64,000 nucleotides of DNA from JAAUTS01 sp038250235 (GCA_038250235.1 JBBSCO010000003.1:1-64000), one strand, 5' to 3'. Positions 8,801 through 17,188 are shown, counted from the stretch's first letter. Numbers and translations are program-made. Notes: a model not told the origin generated them from the sequence alone.

Positions 8801-11783
8801 TGTCAATGCCCTCGCCGTGAACAAAGGACGTGTCATGATGGATACGGAAGAACTCGTCGTTCCACCGGAAGAACATTTTCTTACAGTTGACGTCAAACCC
8901 GCCCTTTCGATCCTCAGACCTGGAGAAAAAAGCCGCCTGGATCTCCTGGTAAGAGATGCCAAAGGTAACCCGGTCAAGGCCGAACTCGCTTTGGGCGTGG
9001 CCGACTCCTCCATCTATTACATCCAACCCGAATTGGCCGGGGATATCCGGGAATTTTACTTCGGCGAGAAAAATAACTACCCGGGACAACCTTCCTCCAT
9101 GTTGAACGAGATTCAGGTCAGGGAATTGCTCGAAACCGAAAGTGAAGAAATCATCGAAATTGAAAAAGCACAGTGGAGTCCTGCCAAAGGACTTAGGGAC
9201 GAGTTTGGACGGAAAGGATTCGAGACCGATGTGATGATGGGGGAGAGCGCATCCGAAATCATGGAAGGTACAATTAGTTCCTCTGTATCTGGATTCGGAG
9301 GCCCCATGAGTCGAAGAAACGCCTATGGTTTTTCAGAGGCAGCCTCAACAGGTGATGCCAGGTTCAATGCAATGCTGAGCCGTGATCAGGCAGTACCCAT
9401 GCCCGCATCAGCACCAATGAAACCTTCTTCCAAAGAAATGGATTCCAAGAAGAAACAACTCGCGAAAAACGGGAGTCCGGACACTAACATCATCGTCCGT
9501 TCCGATTTTCGTTCCACCGCATTCTGGAAATCAGCCATCCTGACCGACAGCGAAGGCCGGGCCTCCGTGGAAATCGACTATCCCCAGTCACTGACCGAGT
9601 GGAAAGCCACCGCCCGTGCCGTCACCACCGGAATCCAGTTCGGCATGGGCGACAGCCTGACCCAAACCACCCTGCCCCTCAGCACCCGCCTACAAGCCCC
9701 CCGCTTTTTGGTGGAGGGTGATGAAGCCGAAATCAGTGCCATCCTGAACAACACCGGACCTTCCACCCTGAACGCCGAAGCTTCCATCTCCATCAATGGC
9801 AGCCGGGCCAAACTCCAAAATAGCAATCGGATATCCCTCAACAGCGGCAAGCAACGACGTGTATCCTCCCGCTATTCCGCCAACAAAACCGGCGAATTGA
9901 AACTGGAAACTTCGGTCAAAGCAGGCAAGGAAAGCGATGCCATGAGTTTTTCCATCCCGGTGATCGAGCACGGTATCGAGAAACTCAGTGTCCGCTCCAC
10001 CGTGATCGAAGCCTCCGGCAACAAACAACAGGCCCGTCTCAACCTCCCGCTTCCAGCCCACCGCGAGGGCTCCGCCACGCTGGAACTCTGGCTCACCCCC
10101 AGCATGGCCAGCACCTGCCTGGATGCCCTTCCCTACCTGGCCCAATATCCCTACGGCTGCGTGGAACAGACCATGAGCCGTTTTCTGCCTTCGGCCATCG
10201 CCGCCCGCACCCTTGATGATCTCGGTCTGGATGCGGAAGAAGTAGAGAAGCGCCTTTTTGGAGGAATTGAACAAACCACTCCCGCCAAAATTCCCGGCGG
10301 GACAAGCGGGGGAAAGAAAGGTGATCTGAAGAAACTCGGCGATATGGTCAAGGCCGGGATGACACGCCTGAAAGACATGCATCACGGGGATGGCGGCTGG
10401 GGTTGGTGGAAACAGGATAAAACCGATGATTTCATGACCGCCTATGTGGTATGGGGTTTGTCCGTGGCTTCCGAAGCAGGCTACAGCGAGGCCGACAGCC
10501 AGGCCTCCTCCGGAGCGAACTATCTTCGCCTGATGCTGGTCAAATACGAGGCAGAGCCCGACATGGCGGCATGGCTTCTGCATGCTATTGCCGTCCAAAA
10601 ATCCGTCGATTGGAACACCCAATGTAAAAAAGCAGCTGACCTGCTTCTGGAACAAAAAGACAAGTTGAATCCCTACACCCGCAGCCTTCTCGCCCTGGCC
10701 CTCCATGCCCGCAGTGGAACCAATCCTGATTATCAGGGCCAGGCACTCCTGTTGGTGGAAAATCTGGAAAACGGCATCAAAACGGTGAAACAGGAATCCT
10801 CCCTCATCGGCGCCGCAGCCTCCGCCACAGGGCCGGACACCTGCCACTGGGGCAACGCCGGCATCCATTACCGGTGGAGCGACGGAGGCGTGGAAGCCAC
10901 GGCCTTTGCCCTGAAAGCCATGCTGGCCATTGATCCAACCAACAAACGTATTGATCAGGCCGCACGATGGCTCGTCCTGAACCGCCGTGGTGCCCAATGG
11001 AAAAACACACGCGACACCGCCATCGTCCTTCTGGCCCTGACCGATTACATAAAAATCCGCAAAGAAACCTCACCCGATTTTCAGGCTGATGTCATGGTCA
11101 ACGGTAAAAAAATCAAAGCACAGAAGTTCACCGGGAAAGACGCCCTCGGTCTGATGAAAATAGAAGTGCCTGCCTCCGCTTTACGCGTGGGAGACAACCA
11201 GGTGGATATTTCCCTCGAGGGAAAAGGCCGCCTCTACGCCACAGCCAACCTTTCCTATTTCAGCAAGGAACTGCCCATCCCTGCGACCGGGAACGAGCTC
11301 TATGTCCAACGCGAATATTATCGTGAACGTTCCATTCCGCGCCTCCTACAGGGCATCAACATCGAGCGCACCTTGCTTAAAGACGGAGACACCCTGGAAT
11401 CCGGCGACAATGTGGAAGTCCGGCTCCTGATCGAGGCCAAGAATCATTTTGAATACCTTCTCATCGAAGACAAACGTCCCGCAGGTTGCGAGGCCACCGA
11501 AGTGCGTAGCGGCGAACCCGTCTACGCGAGAAAACGCCTGGACAGCGGGAAGTTTGAAGGATCCCAAACTTTCGTTTATCAGGAACTACGCGACCAGCAT
11601 TGCGCCTTCTTCATCACGAAACTCGAACAAGGGGTTCATGAGATCCGCTACAAATTGAGAGCGGAAACGCCTGGACGTTTCCATGCACTGCCCACCCTTG
11701 CCCACGCCATGTATGTTCCGGAGATCCGTGGTAACGGCGATGAAATTCGTCTTTCCATACGGGAAAAAGCCATTATTCCCTAA
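5814..11783 (+). CDS. Alpha-2-macroglobulin family protein with intact thioester
   Basis: This 1989-residue secreted protein has a signal peptide ending near residue 26. The N-terminal few hundred residues are helical and TPR-like. MG-type beta domains follow (FTDRPAYRPEEKV near residue 540), then the macroglobulin core (DFRSTAFWKSA near 1231), then a thioester domain with PYGCVEQTMSRF (Cys1449, Gln1452) and the usual Trp-rich GDGGWGWWK loop near 1528. The Cys-x-Glu-Gln motif forms the internal thioester that covalently traps an attacking protease in this family. A low-complexity linker at about 1135-1225 (SSSVSGFGGP, then MPASAPMKPSS) could be the bait region. There is no lipobox cysteine, unlike Escherichia coli YfhM, and no pbpC neighbour. 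A role as a periplasmic or secreted protease trap is inferred from the family. Confidence 0.93.
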   Translation: MNQRSFRFLALFVSFLTFSALTQIQADPVKTLDEADAAFGKGSYARAFELYTQATQSGLSESRKDWARFRLADSQWREKASGDRNGDNTVSLLAQQQLQRMAGDLATSPKAPAWLHEIWISLGDYERSSNPNSHDWNQVQPYYLKALQHLEKQNKSEDLRKRYLQVVMKALERNRQNEPYFQPRQFWPLPVSENAMELARSRDEQSGASLLLALGLQQTGAWQYPAGHERIRKAYVQALSAGKSARWYDDTLWSASGFAENYGRLIESSPGQYRAVPDYPETLNLLQRLLSEFKKGETGYYDNASERVNNIQKPSIRLYAASAFLPSSLIELNLNTRNMEAVQFRIRKLNLAKHFEARNLKRDDFYKMRNEKTSTSGAGEVVREWKVETRSDFVHMPFSKTEKTQPLPAGAYWVEAQSGTTKSGTLLLVTQTALTLQDAGGKILAFVCDAMTGAPKAGQVQLLVYNEKNEMISSRSLEATTDADGVAWIEWNRTQAGENHYGQVAIALADGEPALVQNLNINRDPGDPSGGRSHKVYVFTDRPAYRPEEKVSFKLIDRIRNSTGYEVPQQGLIYVRVIDPRGEKLFEQECPLNEFGTASGEFLMPKDAPLGEYRIELRTNQKSGDYIGQQTLFRLEEYKLPEFRVTVKTPDKDGKPLSFRSGEKIQAEVGVDYYSGGAIPDAEVDYTIYQKQLTPDNPWPQPYPWLYRNLQSSIGWMRYWNNPTSGEQVVKQDKTRTDATGKARIEFQTPPGAYDREFRIEARVTDASRRQVTGSGSIKVTRQAFALHLKPDAQLYQPGDTVEIQVKALDPNGNRLATSATLFVTRERYVERKAVSKKTGKERIVFQGYESETIEERVVEIAVVDPVKFSFKPQKEGYYRVKLLAPPLPKQSVTAQQKAPAKTPPDRIIGEAALFVCTKETKDLGYRLGALQLFPQKSTYRVGETARVVVIMPEDGGTALLTLEGQKLLQHRVLRIRGTVQVVEFPITAAGQPNVFVNALAVNKGRVMMDTEELVVPPEEHFLTVDVKPALSILRPGEKSRLDLLVRDAKGNPVKAELALGVADSSIYYIQPELAGDIREFYFGEKNNYPGQPSSMLNEIQVRELLETESEEIIEIEKAQWSPAKGLRDEFGRKGFETDVMMGESASEIMEGTISSSVSGFGGPMSRRNAYGFSEAASTGDARFNAMLSRDQAVPMPASAPMKPSSKEMDSKKKQLAKNGSPDTNIIVRSDFRSTAFWKSAILTDSEGRASVEIDYPQSLTEWKATARAVTTGIQFGMGDSLTQTTLPLSTRLQAPRFLVEGDEAEISAILNNTGPSTLNAEASISINGSRAKLQNSNRISLNSGKQRRVSSRYSANKTGELKLETSVKAGKESDAMSFSIPVIEHGIEKLSVRSTVIEASGNKQQARLNLPLPAHREGSATLELWLTPSMASTCLDALPYLAQYPYGCVEQTMSRFLPSAIAARTLDDLGLDAEEVEKRLFGGIEQTTPAKIPGGTSGGKKGDLKKLGDMVKAGMTRLKDMHHGDGGWGWWKQDKTDDFMTAYVVWGLSVASEAGYSEADSQASSGANYLRLMLVKYEAEPDMAAWLLHAIAVQKSVDWNTQCKKAADLLLEQKDKLNPYTRSLLALALHARSGTNPDYQGQALLLVENLENGIKTVKQESSLIGAAASATGPDTCHWGNAGIHYRWSDGGVEATAFALKAMLAIDPTNKRIDQAARWLVLNRRGAQWKNTRDTAIVLLALTDYIKIRKETSPDFQADVMVNGKKIKAQKFTGKDALGLMKIEVPASALRVGDNQVDISLEGKGRLYATANLSYFSKELPIPATGNELYVQREYYRERSIPRLLQGINIERTLLKDGDTLESGDNVEVRLLIEAKNHFEYLLIEDKRPAGCEATEVRSGEPVYARKRLDSGKFEGSQTFVYQELRDQHCAFFITKLEQGVHEIRYKLRAETPGRFHALPTLAHAMYVPEIRGNGDEIRLSIREKAIIP

Positions 11784-11849
11784 AATGAAGGTATTCTTGG
11801 AATGGGTTGTTCCCAACACCCGTTCCTCCGCACTTGCTTTCATTGATAA

Positions 11850-11879
11850 GAAGGGATAATCTCAACAAGTTATCCCTTC
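11850..11879 (+). promoter_or_regulatory. Hairpin immediately upstream of a start codon
   Basis: GAAGGGATAA at 11850 and TTATCCCTTC ending at 11879 form a perfect 10-bp stem with a 10-nt loop. It ends 8 nt before the ATG of the DUF4388-FHA gene. No T-run follows, so it does not look like a terminator. The only Shine-Dalgarno-like AAGGGA near this start lies inside the stem, so the hairpin could control translation. This is inference. Confidence 0.4.
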
Positions 11880-11887
11880 CTTAATCT

Positions 11888-12754
11888 ATGAACTACCCAT
11901 TTCTGGACTTTTTGCTGTGGTTCCAAGGGGCCAAACGCACTGGGCGTTTTTATCTCCAGACTTCTGAGGAAGCTGCCGATATGTACCTTCTCGACGGCTG
12001 TATCATCCACACCCAGGCAGGGTTGGAAATCGGATTGGAACCTTTCCTGAAAGTCCTGCACGACTGGGAAGAGCCCAAGATCATCGCTTGGGAAGTCAAT
12101 CGTATGCCCGAATATCAGACCCTCTGGCTCGATGCCGCCTCGACTACCGTCCTTCTTGCGCGTTACGCCCATTCTGACAAGAAGGATCTCAATGGAACAC
12201 CTTACCACGACCGTCCTCTTTCGGACGAAGCCAACAACGAGGGCAATTTTGCCTTCACCTTCCACGTCGACAGCGAAACAGCCGGCACCTTTTCCAAAGA
12301 TTTTGATCAGGATCACATCCAGGTCGGCCGCGATGACCACAACGAATTGGTCATCGACGATCTTTCTCTCTCCCGCCAACACGCCTTCATCACCCGTAAA
12401 GGCAAAAAGCTCTTCGTCCATGACCTCAACTCCTCCAACGGAACTACGGTCGACGGCAATCCCATCATCTTCGCTCAAGTTGAAGAAGGACAGAGCATCC
12501 GCTTCGGGAATGCCCTCTGCAGCTTCAAGGCCCATAACAGCCGCCCCGATCTTAAATTGAACTATGAGAACGTGATGAAAACCTCGCTGATTCCGAAAGG
12601 TATCCTCAATCAGGCCAAGAGCCGATCCCAACTGCTGACCCCGGGACAAAACGCTCTGACACCCGAGGTTTCCCCTTCCGGCCCGGAAGCCCCCCAGGTT
12701 CCCGCCAAGCCACGAAAAACACGTCCGCTTGGGATGGTCAACCAGAACAGTTGA
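11888..12754 (+). CDS. DUF4388-like plus FHA-domain protein
   Basis: This 288-residue cytoplasmic protein has two parts. Residues 1-95 resemble DUF4388 (LDFLLWFQGAKRTGRFYL, then an LLDGCIIH turn), a domain often found in signalling proteins. Residues about 125-225 form a forkhead-associated domain with the conserved VGRDDHNELVI, SLSRQHAFI and DLNSSNGTTV segments; the Arg, Ser, His and Asn that bind phosphothreonine are all present. The tail is Pro-rich and probably disordered. A second protein of the same architecture lies at 49209-50078. Phosphothreonine readers of this kind normally serve Hanks-type kinases, and two such kinases occur in this window. The partnership is inferred. Confidence 0.85.
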   Translation: MNYPFLDFLLWFQGAKRTGRFYLQTSEEAADMYLLDGCIIHTQAGLEIGLEPFLKVLHDWEEPKIIAWEVNRMPEYQTLWLDAASTTVLLARYAHSDKKDLNGTPYHDRPLSDEANNEGNFAFTFHVDSETAGTFSKDFDQDHIQVGRDDHNELVIDDLSLSRQHAFITRKGKKLFVHDLNSSNGTTVDGNPIIFAQVEEGQSIRFGNALCSFKAHNSRPDLKLNYENVMKTSLIPKGILNQAKSRSQLLTPGQNALTPEVSPSGPEAPQVPAKPRKTRPLGMVNQNS

Positions 12755-12878
12755 ACAACCGAAAAGTAAAAAAGAAAGCCATGCACTGTTCCATGGATTG
12801 AACAGATTCCCAAGGCACAACCCCAGGTTCATCCGGATATTCTTTTCCTGCCGCCTTGTTTTCAGGATTCCTTCCTCC

Positions 12879-14276
12879 ATGACAGCCTCCCACACGTCTT
12901 CCATCAAAAAAATTCATCTCATCGGTATTTGTGGGACCGCCATGGGCTCTGTGGCTGGCATGCTCCGCGACCAAGGATACGAAGTCAGCGGCTCGGACGA
13001 ACGGGTCTATCCCCCCATGTCGACCTTTCTCACGTCCAAGGGAATCACCATTATGGACGGCTACAAAGCTTCCAATCTCGACCACAAGCCGGATCTCATT
13101 GTGGTGGGCAACGCCATTTCCCGAGGCAACGACGAACTGGAACACGCCCTCGATCAGCGCCTTTACTACATGTCCCTGCCGGAAACCTTGAAAACGTTTT
13201 TTCTACGCTCGACCCACAATCTTGTCGTCACCGGGACACACGGCAAAACCACGACCACCTCGCTTCTCTCCTGGCTCTTTGAGGATGCGGGACTTGAACC
13301 CAGTTTCATGATCGGCGGTATTCCCCTTAATTTCATGGAGGGTTGTAAAAAACAACCTGGCAAATACTGGATTCTCGAGGGGGATGAATACGACACAGCC
13401 TTCTTCGACAAACGGAGCAAGTTTGTCCATTATCTCCCCGAACTCGTCATCATCAACAACATCGAATTCGACCATGCGGACATCTACGCCAACTTGGAGG
13501 AAATCAAAAAAAGTTTCCGGCACCTCGTCGACATCATTCCCCGCAACGGCATGATTGTGCTCAATGCCGATGACGCTTCCGCCATTGAGGTTACCCGAAA
13601 AAGCCAGGCCCAGCTTCTGGAAGTCGGTTTCAGCGAAAACGCGGCCATCCGGATCACGAATATGACCGCAGGATCGGAGGGAACTTCCTTCAGCCTACTC
13701 GGCCACCACTTCATCGTCCCGCTCTATGGCAAACACAACGTGCACAACGTGGCCATGACCATTGTGGCCGCGCACAGCTACCAGATCCCCCTGGAACGCA
13801 TCGCCTCTTCCCTGCTCCGCTTCAATGGCATCAAGCGCCGCATGGAAGTGCGCGGAGAGAAAAACGGAATCACCGTGGTGGACGACTTCGGCCATCATCC
13901 CACGGCTTTGTCCGAAACCATCGATGCCTTCCGCCAACGCTATCCCGGACGCAGGCTCTGGGCCGTCTTTGAACCCCGTTCCAACACCACCCGCCGCGCC
14001 ATTTTCCAAAAAGAATTGCCTGTCGCACTTGGCAAGGCCGACGGTGTTTTTATCAGTTCGATCGCAAGGGCCGAACAACTCGATCCCGCCGACCGGCTCA
14101 ACGTGGATCAAATCGTTGCCGACATCCTGAAAAAGGGATCCCAGGCCTGGCATGAGAAAGATGCTGCCTCCATCGTGGAAAAACTTGTCCCGCTGCTGAA
14201 GAAAGACGACGTCGTGGCGGTATTCAGCAACGGCGGCTTCGACGGCCTGATCGACAAACTCCTGGCCAAGTTGTAA
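12879..14276 (+). CDS. mpl: UDP-N-acetylmuramate:L-alanyl-gamma-D-glutamyl-meso-diaminopimelate ligase
   Basis: Mpl attaches the recycled tripeptide L-Ala-D-Glu-mDAP to UDP-MurNAc, salvaging cell-wall material. The 465 residues match the family's usual length. Visible features are the N-terminal IHLIGICGTAMGSVAGML segment typical of Mpl/MurC, the ATP-binding loop GTHGKTTT near residue 118, EGDEYDTAFFDKRSKF, NIEFDHADIY, and DDFGHHPTA in the C-terminal half. The reading frame is open upstream to 12729, but the ATG at 12879 gives the conserved short N-terminus. EGDEYDTAFFD separates it from MurC. The ispH gene converges on it. Confidence 0.92.
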   Translation: MTASHTSSIKKIHLIGICGTAMGSVAGMLRDQGYEVSGSDERVYPPMSTFLTSKGITIMDGYKASNLDHKPDLIVVGNAISRGNDELEHALDQRLYYMSLPETLKTFFLRSTHNLVVTGTHGKTTTTSLLSWLFEDAGLEPSFMIGGIPLNFMEGCKKQPGKYWILEGDEYDTAFFDKRSKFVHYLPELVIINNIEFDHADIYANLEEIKKSFRHLVDIIPRNGMIVLNADDASAIEVTRKSQAQLLEVGFSENAAIRITNMTAGSEGTSFSLLGHHFIVPLYGKHNVHNVAMTIVAAHSYQIPLERIASSLLRFNGIKRRMEVRGEKNGITVVDDFGHHPTALSETIDAFRQRYPGRRLWAVFEPRSNTTRRAIFQKELPVALGKADGVFISSIARAEQLDPADRLNVDQIVADILKKGSQAWHEKDAASIVEKLVPLLKKDDVVAVFSNGGFDGLIDKLLAKL

Positions 14277-14295
14277 GGCGTCTGTCCCGGACGCC
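14277..14295 (+). terminator. Possible hairpin between convergent mpl and ispH
   Basis: GGCGTC and GACGCC form a 6-bp stem starting at the mpl stop codon, in the gap between two convergent genes. There is no following T-run, so termination here is only suggested. Confidence 0.3.
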
Positions 14296-14342
14296 GGACA
14301 CGGAAGCCGTCTGACACAGCCGGCCTGCAACACCTTAGGAAG

Positions 14343-15602
14343 TTACTTCGCCCAATCGGGCAAAAGATTGATCACATTCACCCCGCGAAATTCATAGATC
14401 CTGGCAATGGTCTCTTCAATCACGTTATTGGGGCAGGAGGCTCCGGCCGTCACACCCACCACCACATCACCTTCCGGCAGCCAGTCCAGCGTTTCCCGCT
14501 CCTCATTTTTATGCTGGTCAAAGTGGCGGATCAATTTCGGAGACTCCATCTTGGACGCGTTTTTAATGAAATAGGTCGGAAGTTTGGCTTCACCCATCTC
14601 CGCCAAATGTGCTGTGTTGCTGCTGTTGTAGCCACCCACTACGATCAAAAGATCCATCGGCTGCTCCAACATCACCTTGAGAGCATCCTGTCTCTCCTGC
14701 GTTGCCCCGCAGATCGTGTCAAAAAAGCGGAAATGTTCGCCCACTTTTTCCTCACCAAAGCGGTCTACAATAGACTGACGGATGCGCCGCTGCACCTCTT
14801 CCGTCTCCCCGCGCATCATGGTGGTCTGGTTGGCCACACCCACCCGCTGAAGATGCAGATCAGGATCAAAGTCAGGCGAGTAAGCTCCCTTGAATTTCTC
14901 CAAAAATTCTTCGCGGTTCCCACCCTTGCGGATATAGTCACAAACATAGTCCGTTTCTCCCAGGGTGAAAACCACGAGGTAATGCCCCTTCTGCCCGCTC
15001 TCACCCAAAGCACGCGAGCTGGTGGCTTTGGTTTCTTCATGCCAAGCCTTGCCGTGGATGATGGAAGTCACCTGTTCCTTGTTGTACTGCCGAACCCGCT
15101 TCCAGACACTCATCACGTCCCCGCAGGTCGTATCAACCGTGAAGCAGTTCAATTTCTTGAGATCATTCATCGTGGCAACTGGGGCCCCGAACGCCGGCAC
15201 GATCACCACGTCTTCTTCCGTCAGATTGGAAAGATCATAACCTGCGGTGGTTTCCTTGAGAGACTTGATCCCCATCTCGCTCAACTGGTCGTTGACCTCG
15301 GGATTGTGAATGATTTCGCCCAGAAGATAAATTTTACGGTCATGAAAGTGCTTCGCCGCCGCATAGGCCAGATCAATGGCCCGCTCCACCCCGTAGCAAA
15401 AACCGAAGGCTTTCGCCAGTTTGAGGGTCAATCCGTTGGCCGAAAGCGACAGTCCCGAACTCCGAATATAATCCACCACGCGGCTGCGGTAATGGTTTTC
15501 CACCTCCGCCTGGACTATTTTCATGACTTCCGGCGTGCGGAGATTGACCCGTTTGGGGTTTGGCGCGGCTTTGACTTCAGCTTCGGTCTTTATTTCGGAC
15601 AT
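14343..15602 (-). CDS. ispH: 4-hydroxy-3-methylbut-2-enyl diphosphate reductase
   Basis: IspH is the last enzyme of the non-mevalonate pathway. It reduces HMBPP to IPP and DMAPP using a [4Fe-4S] cluster. The three cluster cysteines are visible in AFGFCYGVERAID (Cys69), TVDTTCGDV and GASCPNNVIEE. At 419 residues it is about 100 longer than the Escherichia coli enzyme and matches the longer cyanobacterial and plant form, with an N-terminal extension of about 60 residues. The start (MSEIKTEAEVK) has no better in-frame rival. The gene runs opposite to mpl. Confidence 0.94.
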   Translation of the reverse strand: MSEIKTEAEVKAAPNPKRVNLRTPEVMKIVQAEVENHYRSRVVDYIRSSGLSLSANGLTLKLAKAFGFCYGVERAIDLAYAAAKHFHDRKIYLLGEIIHNPEVNDQLSEMGIKSLKETTAGYDLSNLTEEDVVIVPAFGAPVATMNDLKKLNCFTVDTTCGDVMSVWKRVRQYNKEQVTSIIHGKAWHEETKATSSRALGESGQKGHYLVVFTLGETDYVCDYIRKGGNREEFLEKFKGAYSPDFDPDLHLQRVGVANQTTMMRGETEEVQRRIRQSIVDRFGEEKVGEHFRFFDTICGATQERQDALKVMLEQPMDLLIVVGGYNSSNTAHLAEMGEAKLPTYFIKNASKMESPKLIRHFDQHKNEERETLDWLPEGDVVVGVTAGASCPNNVIEETIARIYEFRGVNVINLLPDWAK

Positions 15603-15659
15603 CCTGCAATAATAGAATAAAGAATCCGCTCGTCGAGGATGATTCTCTCCTCAGCCAGC

Positions 15660-16169
15660 CTAAGCTTGGGGGGATTTGGCAGGAACTGGGTTTATTTTTT
15701 CATATTCCTGGGTAAGTAGTTGCTTTTCAGAATCGGATTCAAGCTGCTTAAAAGACTTCCCGTATATTTTCCAGAGTCTCAGGGGATCCATGCCAATGAT
15801 TGCACAACAGCGTAATCGCTTAATGTGGGCCTGAAGCTCCTGCGGGTGATATCTGAGGATTTTTTCATACTCATGCAGGGCGTCTCTGTTCCTGCCCTGC
15901 CGCTCATAGGATTCCGTCAGAAAATAAAGGGGCGGAGGGACCACAGTTTCCTTCGGCCAATAAAGTCTTCCCATCCGCTCGCCCAACATCTGCACAATGC
16001 GCCAACCGATCCATCCCCCCACCAAAATCCAGGCCCCGACAATCACCAGAACAGGCAAGAAAATACCGGCTGCACTTGTTGTACGGGTAAAACGAACAAG
16101 ACCATCGTAGGCAATAAGCAGCGCGGACAGAACCAAAACACAGGCAAACAATATTTTCGTGCGGCTCAT
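15660..16169 (-). CDS. Membrane-anchored TPR-like protein, function unknown
   Basis: This 169-residue protein has two N-terminal membrane helices (about residues 5-25 and 37-60), followed by a helical tail. The tail contains one TPR-like motif (YFLTESYERQGRNRDALHEYEKILRYHP). I chose the ATG at 16169 (MSRTKILFACVLV) because it puts the first helix at the N-terminus; a longer frame reaches 16217. Such proteins often scaffold envelope complexes, but nothing here points to a specific job. It could share a transcript with ispH, 57 nt downstream on the same strand. Confidence 0.65.
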   Translation of the reverse strand: MSRTKILFACVLVLSALLIAYDGLVRFTRTTSAAGIFLPVLVIVGAWILVGGWIGWRIVQMLGERMGRLYWPKETVVPPPLYFLTESYERQGRNRDALHEYEKILRYHPQELQAHIKRLRCCAIIGMDPLRLWKIYGKSFKQLESDSEKQLLTQEYEKINPVPAKSPQA

Positions 16170-16235
16170 AACCTTAATAACAAGTATCCACGATCCCGCA
16201 CCCTGATCAAGATCCAATCAAACTTGGGCCTTCCA

Positions 16236-16257
16236 CCCTTCGCGCCTTTGCGTTAAA
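16236..16257. repeat. Second copy of the CTTTGCGTTAAA dispersed repeat
   Basis: CCCTTCGCGCCTTTGCGTTAAA matches the repeat at 4946-4980 with two differences over 22 nt. It lies just before the Trm112-like gene. No function can be read from it. Confidence 0.5.
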
Positions 16258-16266
16258 TAATCCCGT

Positions 16267-16518
16267 ATGAACGCCGACCTCCTACAAATCCTTCGCTGCC
16301 CGGAAACACACCAAACCCTGTCCATGGCCCCCGATGATACAATCAGGCGGGTCAACGCCCTTATCCAGGAGGGCTCCTGCAAAAACCATTCCGGCTCCCA
16401 GGTATCCGACCTCTTAGAGGAAGCATTGATCCGTGAAGATGGCCGGAATCTTTACCCTGTGCGGAACAACATCCCCATCCTTCTTCCGGACGAAGCTATT
16501 TCCTGCGCAGATCTTTGA
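16267..16518 (+). CDS. Trm112/YcaR-like small zinc-ribbon-type protein
   Basis: This 83-residue protein begins with LLQILRCPETHQTL and ends with NLYPVRNNIPILLPDEAI, the two conserved ends of the Trm112/UPF0434 family. The central part is longer than in YcaR. Only one cysteine of the usual pair is obvious in the first motif, so zinc binding is doubtful. Related proteins are partners of methyltransferases or of unknown function. It lies 10 nt ahead of the DsrE-like gene and is probably co-transcribed with it. Confidence 0.7.
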   Translation: MNADLLQILRCPETHQTLSMAPDDTIRRVNALIQEGSCKNHSGSQVSDLLEEALIREDGRNLYPVRNNIPILLPDEAISCADL

Positions 16519-16528
16519 AATTACTACC

Positions 16529-17188
16529 ATGGCAGAGTTTCAAAAAATCGGTCTTCTCCTGAGCAGCGATACTTCCTCCAGCGCAGAAAATTTCGTCCGC
16601 GCCGCCCACCAACTTCTCGACAACAACCACAACCTTTACGCCTACCTGCTTCATACAGGAGTAAAACAGTTTTCCAATCCGGCCATCTCAGATTTGGTTT
16701 TGCGGGGACTTCATCTGCATATCTGCAGCTTGGCGGCAGAAAAGCAGGGAATACCCTTCTCGGAAAAGGCTGTCTTCTGCGGACTGGGAACACTCGCTTC
16801 CATCATCCGGAACACCGGTAGCTTCATCTTCTTTCCCTCTGTTTCAGACAAAATTGAATTTCCCGGCCCCCATGCCCTGGTCACTCTGGCCGCCCAGGAT
16901 ACTTCCGGCCACCCGGCAGGCAATACCCTCGAAACCTTGCGGGTGGCGGCCGGACTGGCCCAGCTTTCCGACCTCACCATCAACCTTCAACTTCACGATA
17001 AAGCCCTCTCCCTCTTTGAACTCAACACATCGCACCCGGAATTGGTTCAAGAAAGCACACAGTATCTCCACCTTCTCCAGGAGGCCGGAGGAACTCTCTT
17101 TCTTACCCGGGAAACGGACGCTTGCCCCATTCCCTATGATCTTCTATCAACCGCTCAAAAACCCGGATTATACCTGGAAATCGCCTGA
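16529..17188 (+). CDS. Tandem DsrE-like protein
   Basis: This 219-residue protein appears to hold two DsrE/TusC-type units in tandem. The first half has IGLLLSSDTSSSAENFVRAA and a following HICSLAAEKQGI segment, the position where sulfur-carrier relatives have a cysteine. The second half has ALVTLAAQDTSG and LRVAAGLAQL. DsrE-type proteins relay sulfur or act as small-molecule binders; whether this one does cannot be told. I chose the ATG at 16529 (MAEFQKIGLLL) because it gives a normal start to the first domain. It follows the Trm112-like gene after 10 nt. Confidence 0.55.
   Translation: MAEFQKIGLLLSSDTSSSAENFVRAAHQLLDNNHNLYAYLLHTGVKQFSNPAISDLVLRGLHLHICSLAAEKQGIPFSEKAVFCGLGTLASIIRNTGSFIFFPSVSDKIEFPGPHALVTLAAQDTSGHPAGNTLETLRVAAGLAQLSDLTINLQLHDKALSLFELNTSHPELVQESTQYLHLLQEAGGTLFLTRETDACPIPYDLLSTAQKPGLYLEIA

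Noticed and set aside
8277..9089. A 270-codon minus-strand frame inside the macroglobulin gene
   Set aside because: It is antisense to a clearly coding region with strong domain motifs. It has no recognisable domain.
9690..10997. A 435-codon minus-strand frame inside the macroglobulin gene
   Set aside because: It is the antisense shadow of the thioester domain region. The plus frame carries the CVEQ motif and conserved strands.
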